Shown here: one piece after another, positions 8,695 to 16,897 of the stretch | How the letters are laid out: each line of letters starts with the position of its first letter | Numbering within the stretch: position 1 is the first letter of the stretch | Assembly: GCA_021775315.1 (NCBI GenBank) | Contig: JAJFIC010000036.1 | Location: 1 to 39,325, forward strand | Origin: Paracoccaceae bacterium | Lineage (GTDB): Bacteria > Pseudomonadota > Alphaproteobacteria > Rhodobacterales > Rhodobacteraceae | Direction: 5' to 3' | Length of the DNA stretch: 39,325 bases | Position numbers and translations under genes: made by a program | The notes under the pieces: generated by a model | Told to the model about the DNA's origin: nothing | The model's database searches: none | The model's input: only the letters and a program-made list of their open reading frames with translations

Positions 8695-10194
8695 ATGGCA
8701 AAACCCATCCGGGCCGGACGCGCCGCCCGCACCCGCGCCCGTAACGAGGCCCCGATCATCTATAAGCCGACGCTTGATCGCGATATTGCCCCGATAAACC
8801 TGCTGGGCGAAGAAGGCGTGGCCCGCATTCATAACGCCGCCATGCAGATCCTTGAAACCATCGGGGTCGAGTTTCGCGACCCCGTGGCACTTGCCGACTG
8901 GAAACGCCGCGGCGCGGAAGTCAGCGGGCAAAACGTGCGCATCGGTCGCGAGATGCTGATGGATTTGATTTCTGCCGTGCCGTCCGGGTATCGTTTTAAC
9001 GCCCGCAATCCGGACTGCAGTGTCACCGTCGGCGGCAATAGCTCGATCTTTGCCAATGTTTATGGAGCGCCTTTTGTTTACGGGCTGGATGGGCAACGCC
9101 GCCCGTCGACGCTGGATGATGCGCAGAATTTCTTTCGTCTGGCGCAGCTTAGTACGTCGATGCATGTCACAGGGATTTTGCCGGTGGAACCGCAGGACGT
9201 GCCGGTGCCCATCCGGCATCTGGAACTTTTGCCATCGGCCCTGCGTCTCAGCGACAAACCTGTGATGGGCAGTGTTGCCTCGGAATCCGCTGCTAAAGAC
9301 ACGATTGAAATGCTGCGCCTTGTGTTTGGGCAGGATTACATGGATCAAAACGTGGTGGTGACCGCGTTGTTGAACTGCAATTCACCGCTGGTCTGGGACG
9401 AGACGATGCTGCAATCTTTGCGCGTCTATGCCGCCGCCAACCAGCCGGCCTTGTTGACGCCGTTCCTGTTGGCGGGGGCCAGTGGCCCGGCCAGCCCGAT
9501 GGGCGGTGTGGCGCAACTGATCGCCGAGGCGCTGGCCGGTATGGCCTATGCGCAGATCATCCGGCGCGGTTGTCCGATGGTGCTGGGTGTGGCGTTGTTC
9601 GGCGTTTCGATGAAAACCGGCGCGCCGATGTGCGGCACACCCGAGCCGAGTTTGATGAACCTTTTGGTGGGTCAGATGGCGCGGTTTTACGACGTTCCGT
9701 GGCGATCTTGCACCATGTGGACCGGTGGCAAGGCGGTTGATCTGCAAGCGGGATATGACAGTGCCAACACCATGTGGCCGGTGCTGCTGGGGGGCTGTAA
9801 TTACATCATGCACGCCGCTGGATTTGTCGAGGGCGCGCTGGGCGTGTCGTATTCGAAATGGGTGCAGGATTCGTATCAACTCGACGGGTTTTACCGGTTC
9901 TTTCGGGGTTTGCAGGACGAAGATCTGGATGCCATTATCGGCGATATTTCCGATGTCGGTCCGGGTGGGCATTTTCTGGGCACCACGCACACGCGGGAAA
10001 ACCCGTTTGTTGTCAATCCTTTGCAGAATAACGACAGCTATGAACAATGGGTCGAGGATGGCGCGAAAAGCGCTGACATCGTTGGGCAGGAAGAGGCAAA
10101 GCGCCTGTTGGACAGCTTTGTAGCGCCACCACTTGCGGCCGATGCTGATGCGGCATTGAGCGAGTTCACCGCCAAGCACAGCGCCGCAGAGTAA
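8695..10194 (+). CDS. Trimethylamine methyltransferase (MttB) superfamily protein, non-pyrrolysine (copy 1)
   Basis: MttB/COG5598-type TIM-barrel methyltransferase of 499 residues. The whole frame is free of internal stops, so it lacks the in-frame amber codon that encodes pyrrolysine in true trimethylamine methyltransferase. It belongs with the non-pyrrolysine homologues such as MtgB (glycine betaine:corrinoid methyltransferase). Segments shared with the second copy at 15333 include NSPLVWDETML, SMKTGAPM/SMKSGAPM, GQMARFYDVPWR and DVGPGGHFLG. It lies nine bases behind the flavoprotein with AGGG as a weak ribosome site, so the two form one transcript. Known homologues transfer methyl from a quaternary amine to a corrinoid protein, but no corrinoid protein is encoded in the window. 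The substrate and methyl acceptor are open questions. Confidence 0.85.
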   Translation: MAKPIRAGRAARTRARNEAPIIYKPTLDRDIAPINLLGEEGVARIHNAAMQILETIGVEFRDPVALADWKRRGAEVSGQNVRIGREMLMDLISAVPSGYRFNARNPDCSVTVGGNSSIFANVYGAPFVYGLDGQRRPSTLDDAQNFFRLAQLSTSMHVTGILPVEPQDVPVPIRHLELLPSALRLSDKPVMGSVASESAAKDTIEMLRLVFGQDYMDQNVVVTALLNCNSPLVWDETMLQSLRVYAAANQPALLTPFLLAGASGPASPMGGVAQLIAEALAGMAYAQIIRRGCPMVLGVALFGVSMKTGAPMCGTPEPSLMNLLVGQMARFYDVPWRSCTMWTGGKAVDLQAGYDSANTMWPVLLGGCNYIMHAAGFVEGALGVSYSKWVQDSYQLDGFYRFFRGLQDEDLDAIIGDISDVGPGGHFLGTTHTRENPFVVNPLQNNDSYEQWVEDGAKSADIVGQEEAKRLLDSFVAPPLAADADAALSEFTAKHSAAE

Positions 10195-10198
10195 CGCG

Positions 10199-11332
10199 CT
10201 AGAGCAGAGCGCTAAGGCCGGAAACCAGCCGGTCGAAATCCTCGTCATTGTTCCACAGATGTGGTGTGATCCTGAGCGAGCCACCGCGCTCGGACAGATA
10301 GACACCGTCTTGGGCCAGTTTTTGCAGCAAATCCTTGGGCGCGCCTTTGGGCAATCCGGCGCCAATGAAATGCGGGCCACGCGCGGCCTCGGGCGTTGGT
10401 GACAGGCCAAGTGCGGTCAGGCGTGCGCTAAGCGCGCGGTTTCTGTCTGCCAATGTCGCCTCGATATTGGCCACGCCCCAATCGGTTAGCTGCTGCAATG
10501 CCGCGACAACCCCGGGCATCAGGGCGAAATTGGCGCGCTCGCCCATGTCATAGCGTACCGCGCCGGGCGCATATTCGTCGGTGTAGTTCACAAGGCCTGA
10601 GAAATCCTGGCTGTCTTTGCGGGCAACCCAGCCCTCTTCCAGCGGGTCACCGTCGCGCTGGTGCGGGGCGGCGTATAAAAACCCGGTCGCATAGGGGCCA
10701 AGCAGCCATTTGTAGCAGGCAACGACCGCAAAATCAGGCCGGATGGCGGCAAAATCCGTGACCATTGCCCCGGCGGATTGCGTCAGATCTAGCACCAAGG
10801 CCGCGCCGACCTGATCACACCGCGCCCGCACGGCGGCCAGATCAATCACCGCACCGTTGGTCCACAGCACGTTGGGCAGGGCGGCCACCGCGCAGCGTTC
10901 GTCAATGGCGGCCAGCACAGACCCGGTCAGGGTGTCGCCGTTTGCGGCCTCAACCCGGATCACCTCGCCGCCCTGTTCGCGTACCAAACGTTGCCAAGGA
11001 TAGACATGCGACGGGAACTGGTTTGCCAGCATCACCACACGCCGCCCCGGCCCGACAGACAGGTTTTTGGCCGCTGTTTCCATACCGTAAGACGCGGATG
11101 GCACAATGGCCACGCCGTCAGGAACGGCGTTGACCAACCCGGCAAACAAAGCGCGGGCGTGGTCAACGCTGTCATAAAAATCCGGGATCGTCAGTGTCCA
11201 TGGTGTGGATTTGCGGCGCACGCCACCGTCAATGGCAGTTACCACTGAATGCATCAGCGGCGACATATAGGCGGTGTTCAGATAGGCCACCTCGGGCGGG
11301 ATCGAAAAAAGATGGCGTTGGCAGGAAATCAT
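10199..11332 (-). CDS. PLP-dependent class V aminotransferase family protein
   Basis: Fold-type I PLP enzyme of 377 residues in the class V group (cysteine desulfurase, kynureninase, isopenicillin N epimerase relatives). The PLP-binding Lys is Lys208 in VACYKWLLGP, and the cofactor-contacting Asp is Asp182 in LDLTQSAGA. ATG 11332 is chosen over TTG 11335, with CGGAG seven bases upstream. It converges on the first MttB gene with only four bases between stops, and diverges from the GntR operon across about 155 bases. It could share the GntR-controlled intergenic region. The family includes lyases, epimerases and transaminases, so the reaction is not determined. Removal of an amino or beta substituent from the demethylated product is plausible from context only. 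Confidence 0.83.
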   Translation of the reverse strand: MISCQRHLFSIPPEVAYLNTAYMSPLMHSVVTAIDGGVRRKSTPWTLTIPDFYDSVDHARALFAGLVNAVPDGVAIVPSASYGMETAAKNLSVGPGRRVVMLANQFPSHVYPWQRLVREQGGEVIRVEAANGDTLTGSVLAAIDERCAVAALPNVLWTNGAVIDLAAVRARCDQVGAALVLDLTQSAGAMVTDFAAIRPDFAVVACYKWLLGPYATGFLYAAPHQRDGDPLEEGWVARKDSQDFSGLVNYTDEYAPGAVRYDMGERANFALMPGVVAALQQLTDWGVANIEATLADRNRALSARLTALGLSPTPEAARGPHFIGAGLPKGAPKDLLQKLAQDGVYLSERGGSLRITPHLWNNDEDFDRLVSGLSALL

Positions 11333-11453
11333 CAATTGCTCCGTAACTATAGCGCGGCTTGGGGGATTCTCCCGTGGCCGATCTGCGCATTGTTGCTGTC
11401 ATTGTCAGCGGTTTCAATGGGGCGTGTCTTTGGGTCTTGCAAAATCTCGAATA

Positions 11454-11472
11454 TTGTATACAAAAAGTATAC
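11454..11472. promoter_or_regulatory. GntR(FCD)-type operator before the gntR gene
   Basis: A perfect ten-base palindrome TTGTATACAA (11454-11463) is followed by a second GTATAC (11467-11472), 11 bases from the first. Palindromes of the TTGTATACAA form are typical FCD-GntR operators. The pair ends 16 bases before the TTG start of the GntR gene, where bound protein would block transcription or initiation. It lies in the divergent region shared with the class V PLP enzyme. Autoregulation is inferred. Confidence 0.65.
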
Positions 11473-11488
11473 GAACGGAGAGCGCCCC

Positions 11489-12193
11489 TTGCCCAAAGAC
11501 AACAAACTCAACTGCCTGACCGATCTGCGCACCCGCATTCTGACGTTGGATATCGCGCCGGGTGAAGATCTGGACGAGGCGAACCTGTGCGAAACCTACG
11601 GTATTTCCCGAACACCTTTGCGCGAGGTCCTGCAACGTCTGAACGGCGAGGGATATGTCAGGCTGGAACAAAACCGAGGTGCCAAAGTGGCGTCAATGGA
11701 TCTGGCGGTGATGCGCAGCTTCTTTCAGACAGCGCCGCTGATTTACGCCACGGTATCCAGACAAGCCGCTGAAAATCGGCAGGCGCGCCAGATCGGCCCG
11801 CTTAAAGACACGCAAAGCCAGTTCCTTAAGGCGATATCGTCAGGTGACGCGGGCGGTGCCGCCATTCACAACCATCGCTTCCATGAACAGATCGGTGAGA
11901 TGGCGCAAAATCCCTATTTGCTGCCCAGCCTCAACCGGATGCTGATCGACCACACACGGCTGGGTCAGACGTTTTACCGGCCAGCCTCGCCTGCGGAAAC
12001 CATGCTGATCATCAAGGCCGGTCAACACCATGATCTGATGATTGACGCGATTGAGGCGCAAGATCCTGACCTTGCCGTCGATCTGACGCTGGAACATTGG
12101 GACCTGTCGCGCGACCGTCTGGAACGCTTTGTGCGGCCTGATCCGTTACCGCTTGATATGATTTCGTCAAAGGACAAAAAACATGCAGTTTGA
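11489..12193 (+). CDS. GntR family transcriptional regulator, FCD subfamily
   Basis: GntR regulator of 234 residues. The N-terminal winged helix contains CETYGISRTPLREVLQRLNGEG, the recognition helix pattern of the family. The all-helical FCD effector domain follows, with metal/effector-type His residues in NHRFHEQIGEMAQNPYL and GQHHDLMIDAI. The start is taken as TTG at 11489, eight bases after CGGAG (11476-11480). Longer in-frame starts would run back through the promoter and the GTATAC operator and add non-family sequence. It is the first gene of an operon and overlaps the DapA-family gene by 11 bases. It probably represses its own operon until a pathway compound binds. The effector is not known. 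Confidence 0.87.
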   Translation: MPKDNKLNCLTDLRTRILTLDIAPGEDLDEANLCETYGISRTPLREVLQRLNGEGYVRLEQNRGAKVASMDLAVMRSFFQTAPLIYATVSRQAAENRQARQIGPLKDTQSQFLKAISSGDAGGAAIHNHRFHEQIGEMAQNPYLLPSLNRMLIDHTRLGQTFYRPASPAETMLIIKAGQHHDLMIDAIEAQDPDLAVDLTLEHWDLSRDRLERFVRPDPLPLDMISSKDKKHAV

Positions 12194-13091
12194 AGGCATT
12201 TATACCCCGGTTGTGACACCCTATCACGACGATTTCTCCCTTAACCAAGGCGCGCTGGCCGCAACAATTGAATATCTGATTGATGCGGGTGTGCATGGCA
12301 TCGTCGTCGCCGGAACCACGGGTGAATATTACGCCCAAAGCATGCAGGAACGCATTGATCTGATGCCTGTGTGCAAATCGCTGATCGCAGGCCGGGTGCC
12401 GATGATTGTCGGCACGGGGGCGATGCGGACCGAAGACAGCATTGTTTATGCTGAGGCCGCCAAGGCCACTGGCGCCGACGCGCTGTTGGTTGCGACACCG
12501 CCCTATGCCTACCCGACGGCGCGCGAAATTGCCCTGCATGCGCTGGCAATTGACCGCGCGGCAAACATGCCGGTTATGCTTTACAATTATCCCGGCCGGA
12601 TGAGCGTCAATATGGATGAAGAAACGCTCGATCGTCTGGGCCGCAGCCCGAATTTCTGCGCCATCAAGGAAAGCTCGGGCGATCCAAATCGGTTGCACAT
12701 GCTGGCGCGGGATTATCCGCATATACAACTAAGCTGCGGCATGGACGATCAGGCGCTGGAATTTTTCGCCTGGGGCGCACGCAGTTGGGTGTGTGCCGGG
12801 TCGAATTTCGCCCCCAAGGCGCATATCGCGCTTTATCAGGCCTGCGCGGTTGAGGGCGATTTCGCCAAAGGCCGCGCTATCATGTCGGCGATGTTGCCGC
12901 TGATGCGGGTCTTGGAACAGGGCGGAAAATTCGTCCAATGCATCAAATACGGCCTGACATTGCAGGGCATAGACGCGGGCCCACCGCGCCGACCGCTGCA
13001 ACCGCTGAACAAAGACGACAAGCGCCAATTGGGCGAAGTGGTCAAGACCATGAACACAACCATTGCCCGCATCACAGGAGTGGCCCAATGA
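12183..13091 (+). CDS. Dihydrodipicolinate synthase/N-acetylneuraminate lyase (DapA) family protein
   Basis: Class I aldolase-type (beta/alpha)8 enzyme of 302 residues. The DapA-family residues are all visible: GTTGE (44-48), catalytic Tyr134 in LYNYPG and Schiff-base Lys162 in IKESSGD. Members form a Schiff base with a 2-oxo acid and then add, cleave, dehydrate or deaminate. A housekeeping lysine-pathway DapA is unlikely, because the gene sits inside a catabolic operon between GntR and an aldehyde dehydrogenase. In known pathways DapA-family members paired with an aldehyde dehydrogenase include 5-keto-4-deoxyglucarate dehydratase and pyrroline-4-hydroxy-2-carboxylate deaminase, both yielding alpha-ketoglutarate semialdehyde. 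Either type would suit. The ribosome site AAAGGA lies inside the end of gntR. Confidence 0.88.
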   Translation: MQFEGIYTPVVTPYHDDFSLNQGALAATIEYLIDAGVHGIVVAGTTGEYYAQSMQERIDLMPVCKSLIAGRVPMIVGTGAMRTEDSIVYAEAAKATGADALLVATPPYAYPTAREIALHALAIDRAANMPVMLYNYPGRMSVNMDEETLDRLGRSPNFCAIKESSGDPNRLHMLARDYPHIQLSCGMDDQALEFFAWGARSWVCAGSNFAPKAHIALYQACAVEGDFAKGRAIMSAMLPLMRVLEQGGKFVQCIKYGLTLQGIDAGPPRRPLQPLNKDDKRQLGEVVKTMNTTIARITGVAQ

Positions 13092-14578
13092 CCGATCTGT
13101 TGACACATGCCGAATATCAGGCCCTTGCAAAGGCGCTGGACCCGCCGCGAACCGCCTTTATCGACGGGAAATTCCGGGCGGGGCAGGGTGCCACAATGCC
13201 AACGCACAATCCAGCCACGGGCGAGGTGATTTGCGAGATTGCCAGCTGTAACAGTGACGATGTGGATATCGCGGTTGCCAAAGCCCGCGATGCATTTGAT
13301 CAGGGCCATTGGGCGCGTCTGCATCCCACAGAACGCAAGGATGTTCTGATTGGGTTTTGCAAACTGATAACCCGCAACCGGCGTGAATTGGCGGTGCTGG
13401 AGAGCTTGGACAGCGGCAAGCCTATTCGCGATTGCGAACTGATTGATGTTCCGGAAACCATCAGCACGATCAAATGGCACGCCGAAGCAATCGACAAGAT
13501 CTATGACCAAACCGGCCCGGCCGGGGATGATGCGATTTCGATGATCGTGCGCGAACCTATTGGTGTGGTGGTGGCCATTCTGCCGTGGAATTTCCCGCTT
13601 TTGATGATGGCGTGGAAAATCGGCCCGGCACTGGCGGCTGGCAATGCCGTGATTGTCAAACCGGCCGAGCAAACCTCGTTAACCGCGCTGCGTCTGGCCG
13701 AACTGGCGATGGAGGCCGGGCTGCCCCGTGGCGTTCTGCAAGTTCTGCCCGGCGATGGGCCGAGCGTTGGCGAGCCTTTGGGCCGACATCCCGATGTTGA
13801 CATGGTCAGCTTTACCGGCTCGACCGAAACCGGGCGGCGTTTTTTGCACTATTCCGCTGACAGTAACCTCAAGAAAGTCGTGCTGGAATGTGGCGGTAAG
13901 AATCCGGCTGTGGTTCTGGAAGATGCGGAAAACCTTGATCATGTGGCCGGGCATGTGGTGAACGCCGCATTCTGGAACATGGGTGAGAATTGTTCAGCAG
14001 CGTCGCGCCTGATCGTGCATAGCGCGGTCAAAAAGCCGTTGATGGATCGTATCCTTGCGCGTCTGCGCGACTGGAAAACCGGCGATCCGCTGGACCCGGC
14101 CAATCATCTGGGCGCGCTGATTGATGCTGCGCATTGCGCCAAGGTTGCAGGCTATCTGACCCCAAACGCTGTGACCGGTGGTGAAATTGACGGGCCTTAC
14201 GTCGCGCCCACGATCTATGATGTGACCAAAGATGATGTAAAAGCGCGGGACGAGATTTTCGGCCCGGTTTTAAGCGTGATCGAGGTCAACAGCCGGGACG
14301 AGGCCGTGGCGCTGGCCAATGACACCGATTATGGCCTGACCGCCAGTGTGTTCACCGGCAACATCCGCGCCGCTTTGCTAACCGCGCGCGAAATCAAGGC
14401 CGGAACGGTTTCGGTCAATTGCTATGGCGAGGGTGATATTTCCACCCCGTTTGGCGGCTTCAAGCAATCTGGGTTTGGTGGGCGCGATAACGGTCTGGCC
14501 GCGCATGACCAGTTTACCGAATTGAAAACCATCTGGGTCGATCTGACCGACCCTTCTGCCGGGGATGCAATCACATGA
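13088..14578 (+). CDS. NAD(P)-dependent aldehyde dehydrogenase (first of two)
   Basis: Aldehyde dehydrogenase of 496 residues, full family length. It has the oxyanion Asn168 in ILPWNFP, the NAD(P)-contact motif VKPAEQTS and FTGSTETGR. The general-base Glu267 is in LECGGKN and the catalytic Cys302 in MGENCSAASR. ATG 13088 overlaps the TGA of the DapA-family gene (ATGA), which gives translational coupling and decides this start over an upstream in-frame one inside the preceding gene. Sequence style is that of betaine/gamma-aminobutyraldehyde dehydrogenases. In context it would oxidise a semialdehyde or amino-aldehyde produced by the lyase or by the flavoprotein of the same operon. The exact substrate cannot be read. 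Confidence 0.9.
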   Translation: MTDLLTHAEYQALAKALDPPRTAFIDGKFRAGQGATMPTHNPATGEVICEIASCNSDDVDIAVAKARDAFDQGHWARLHPTERKDVLIGFCKLITRNRRELAVLESLDSGKPIRDCELIDVPETISTIKWHAEAIDKIYDQTGPAGDDAISMIVREPIGVVVAILPWNFPLLMMAWKIGPALAAGNAVIVKPAEQTSLTALRLAELAMEAGLPRGVLQVLPGDGPSVGEPLGRHPDVDMVSFTGSTETGRRFLHYSADSNLKKVVLECGGKNPAVVLEDAENLDHVAGHVVNAAFWNMGENCSAASRLIVHSAVKKPLMDRILARLRDWKTGDPLDPANHLGALIDAAHCAKVAGYLTPNAVTGGEIDGPYVAPTIYDVTKDDVKARDEIFGPVLSVIEVNSRDEAVALANDTDYGLTASVFTGNIRAALLTAREIKAGTVSVNCYGEGDISTPFGGFKQSGFGGRDNGLAAHDQFTELKTIWVDLTDPSAGDAIT

Positions 14579-15336
14579 GCCGCGTCGGGTTTATCGGCAC
14601 GGGCCACATCGCCGCCCCAATGGCGCGGTTTTTGGTGCGCAAGGGGCATGATGTCATCGTGTCAGAACGCAATGCTGTGGTCGCAGGCGCATTAGTGGCG
14701 GCGTTCCCGGAAATCAAAATCGCGGATAATCAGGGCGTCGTGGACAATGCCGACATCGTGTTTCTGTGTATGCGCCCGCATATTTGGGGCGACGTCGTGC
14801 CGGGTTTGACCTTCCGCGCCGATCAGCAGATCGTTTCGGTGATGGCCGGGGTGACATTGGCCGAACTTCGCACGGCCTGCGCCCCTGCCAGCCAGATTTC
14901 CATGACGATCCCGATCGGGTTTCTTGAATTTGGCGGCTGCCCGCTGCCCGCTTGCCCCGACGGCGAGACACTGGGTGCGTTGTTTGCGCCTGAAAATCCA
15001 GTGCTGCCGGTGCCGGACGAGGCGGCCTTTACCCAACATTTCGCCGCCTCAGCCATGTTATCAGCCGTGCTTGGCGTGATGGAGGAAGGCGCCGATTGGT
15101 TGGGCGCGACCACGGGGGATAGAAAACAGGCCGAGGTTTATGTGGCGGCCCTGATTTCGGGATTTCTGGCGGATATGCCAAAGGACGGCCAAGCCCGGCT
15201 GGCAGAATACAAGAACGGGCTGGCGACAAAAGGCACGCTGAATTTGCAGATGGTCGAAGGGCTGGAAGACGGCGGTGCCATCGAAACCTTACGCACGACA
15301 CTCACGGAAATCGGCAAACGGATGACCCTGACATGA
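14575..15336 (+). CDS. NAD(P)-binding protein, pyrroline-5-carboxylate reductase-like
   Basis: Protein of 253 residues with an N-terminal Rossmann fold (VGFIGTGHIAAP, 4-15) and a helical C-terminal half, the layout of pyrroline-5-carboxylate reductases and related 6-phosphogluconate-dehydrogenase-like enzymes. The VFLCMRPH and QIVSVMAGVTLAELR stretches match the P5CR pattern (FLAVKPQ..., ...AGVTLA.L). The family reduces a cyclic imine with NAD(P)H. The C-terminal half is less typical, so it may act on a different imine, amino or keto compound. It overlaps the aldehyde dehydrogenase and the second MttB gene by ATGA on each side, so expression is tightly linked to both. A role in handling a cyclic imine formed by the operon's flavoprotein is an inference. 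Confidence 0.75.
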   Translation: MSRVGFIGTGHIAAPMARFLVRKGHDVIVSERNAVVAGALVAAFPEIKIADNQGVVDNADIVFLCMRPHIWGDVVPGLTFRADQQIVSVMAGVTLAELRTACAPASQISMTIPIGFLEFGGCPLPACPDGETLGALFAPENPVLPVPDEAAFTQHFAASAMLSAVLGVMEEGADWLGATTGDRKQAEVYVAALISGFLADMPKDGQARLAEYKNGLATKGTLNLQMVEGLEDGGAIETLRTTLTEIGKRMTLT

Positions 15337-16886
15337 GCGCGCCGGACCTCGCCCCGACAAGGCGCGGCGGACGTGGCGCGCGACGCGAGATGCGCGCCCA
15401 ACATGATTTCACAATGCTGCCCGCGCTCAAGCGCAACCTGCCGCTGACCGAACCGATGGACGCAGAACAAATCGCCCGGATTGATGCCGCGTCAATGGCG
15501 ATCCTGCAAGAGGTCGGCGTGGTTTTTCGCGACCCCATCGCGCTAGAAGATTGGCGTCAGGCAGGGGCTGATGTACGTGGTGAAACTGTGTATCTGGACG
15601 AAGCCCTTGTGCGAAGCCTGATTTCGACAATTCCGTCAAGTTTTACCTATCACGCCAGAAACCCCGCCAATAACCTGCCTTTTGGCAAAGACCGTTCGAT
15701 TTTCGTGCCCATGACCGGCGCGCCTTATCTGCGTGATCTTGATGACGTCCGGCGCAACCCGACGCTTGATGATCTGGCGAATTTTCACAAGCTCAGCCAT
15801 ATGATGCCGTCGATGCATTCCAGCGCGCATCACATTGTCGAACCTTATGATCACGCCATCAGCCACCGGCATCTGCGCATCACCTATTCGTCGATGAAAT
15901 ACAGCGACAAGACCTTTATGGGCATGACCACCAGCCCCAAAAATGCCGAGGATGTGCTGGACATGGCAGCGATCCTGTTTGGCGAGGATTTTCTGGAAAC
16001 CCATCCCGTTGTAACGGGAAACTGCAACGGCAATTCACCGCTGGTCTGGGACGAAACAATGCTGGGCGCGATGCGCGCCTTTGCCCGGCGCAACCAGCCG
16101 GTTTTATGCTCGCCCTTCGTTCTTGGCGGGGCCAACACCCCGGCCAGCGTCGCCCCCACAGTGGCGCAATTGAACGCCGAGGCTTTGTCGGCACTGGCCT
16201 ATACCCAAGTGATCCGCAAAGGCACGCCTGCGATTTATGGCCATTATCTGGCGACCGTGTCGATGAAATCCGGCGCGCCGATGGCGGGAACGCCGGAAAT
16301 CAGTCTGATGAATTTCATGATCGGCCAGATGGCGCGGTTCTACGATGTGCCCTGGCGGACCTCGAACACTTTGGGCGGGTCCAAAACCTTTGACGCCCAA
16401 GCGGGCTATGAAAGTGCGACGACCCTGATGGCGGTGATGATGGCGGGGGCGAATTACATCTGGCATTCCGCTGGCTGGAACGAGGCCGGGATGCATTGCT
16501 CGACGGCGAAATTTGTGGTCGATGCCGAACAATGCGCCATGGCGTACCGCATGGCCGAGGGTATCCGCTGGGACGATTTTGACGAAGCTCTGGCAGCGGT
16601 GCGCGATGTCGGCCCCGGTGGGCATTATCTGGGCCACCCGCACACGCTTGAAAACTTTGAACGCGGGTTTTTTATGCCCGAGATGTTTGACAATAACTCG
16701 ATCGAACAATGGCAGGCCGAAGGCGCGGTTGAGACCAACGAGCGTGGCTTGAAACGCGCCCGGCATTTGCTGAATGAATACGAAGAACCACATCTGGACC
16801 CGGCCAAGAACGAGGCACTGCTGGATTACATAGCGCGGCGCGAGCGTGAAATTCCCGCGGCAGACGCCCTTAATCAGGATTATTAG
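15333..16886 (+). CDS. Trimethylamine methyltransferase (MttB) superfamily protein, non-pyrrolysine (copy 2)
   Basis: Second MttB/COG5598 protein, 517 residues, clearly paralogous to the one at 8695. It shares FRDPIALEDW/FRDPVALADW, NSPLVWDETML, SMKSGAPM, GQMARFYDVPWR and DVGPGGHYLG. The frame has no internal amber codon; the TAG at 16884-16886 is its true end, since the frame closes again four codons later. It overlaps the P5CR-like gene by ATGA and is followed 11 bases on by a flavoprotein gene. Known non-pyrrolysine members demethylate glycine betaine, proline betaine, carnitine or related compounds with a corrinoid protein as acceptor. None is encoded nearby. The first 35 residues are rich in Arg and Pro and precede the conserved domain. 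Substrate unknown. Confidence 0.85.
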   Translation: MSAPDLAPTRRGGRGARREMRAQHDFTMLPALKRNLPLTEPMDAEQIARIDAASMAILQEVGVVFRDPIALEDWRQAGADVRGETVYLDEALVRSLISTIPSSFTYHARNPANNLPFGKDRSIFVPMTGAPYLRDLDDVRRNPTLDDLANFHKLSHMMPSMHSSAHHIVEPYDHAISHRHLRITYSSMKYSDKTFMGMTTSPKNAEDVLDMAAILFGEDFLETHPVVTGNCNGNSPLVWDETMLGAMRAFARRNQPVLCSPFVLGGANTPASVAPTVAQLNAEALSALAYTQVIRKGTPAIYGHYLATVSMKSGAPMAGTPEISLMNFMIGQMARFYDVPWRTSNTLGGSKTFDAQAGYESATTLMAVMMAGANYIWHSAGWNEAGMHCSTAKFVVDAEQCAMAYRMAEGIRWDDFDEALAAVRDVGPGGHYLGHPHTLENFERGFFMPEMFDNNSIEQWQAEGAVETNERGLKRARHLLNEYEEPHLDPAKNEALLDYIARREREIPAADALNQDY

Positions 16887-16897
16887 AATGGCTTGCC

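Noticed and set aside
9382-10410. Long open frame (342 codons) on the minus strand across the first MttB gene
   Set aside because: It is antisense to a well-supported gene in GC-rich DNA, has no recognisable domain and lacks a ribosome site. Taken as a shadow frame.
12183-13091. Housekeeping dapA (lysine synthesis)
   Set aside because: The family residues fit, but the position inside a GntR catabolic operon between a regulator and an aldehyde dehydrogenase argues for a catabolic lyase or deaminase.
16884-16886. TAG at the end of the second MttB gene as a pyrrolysine codon
   Set aside because: It lies at the full family length, not in the internal position of the pyrrolysine codon, and the frame meets TGA four codons later.
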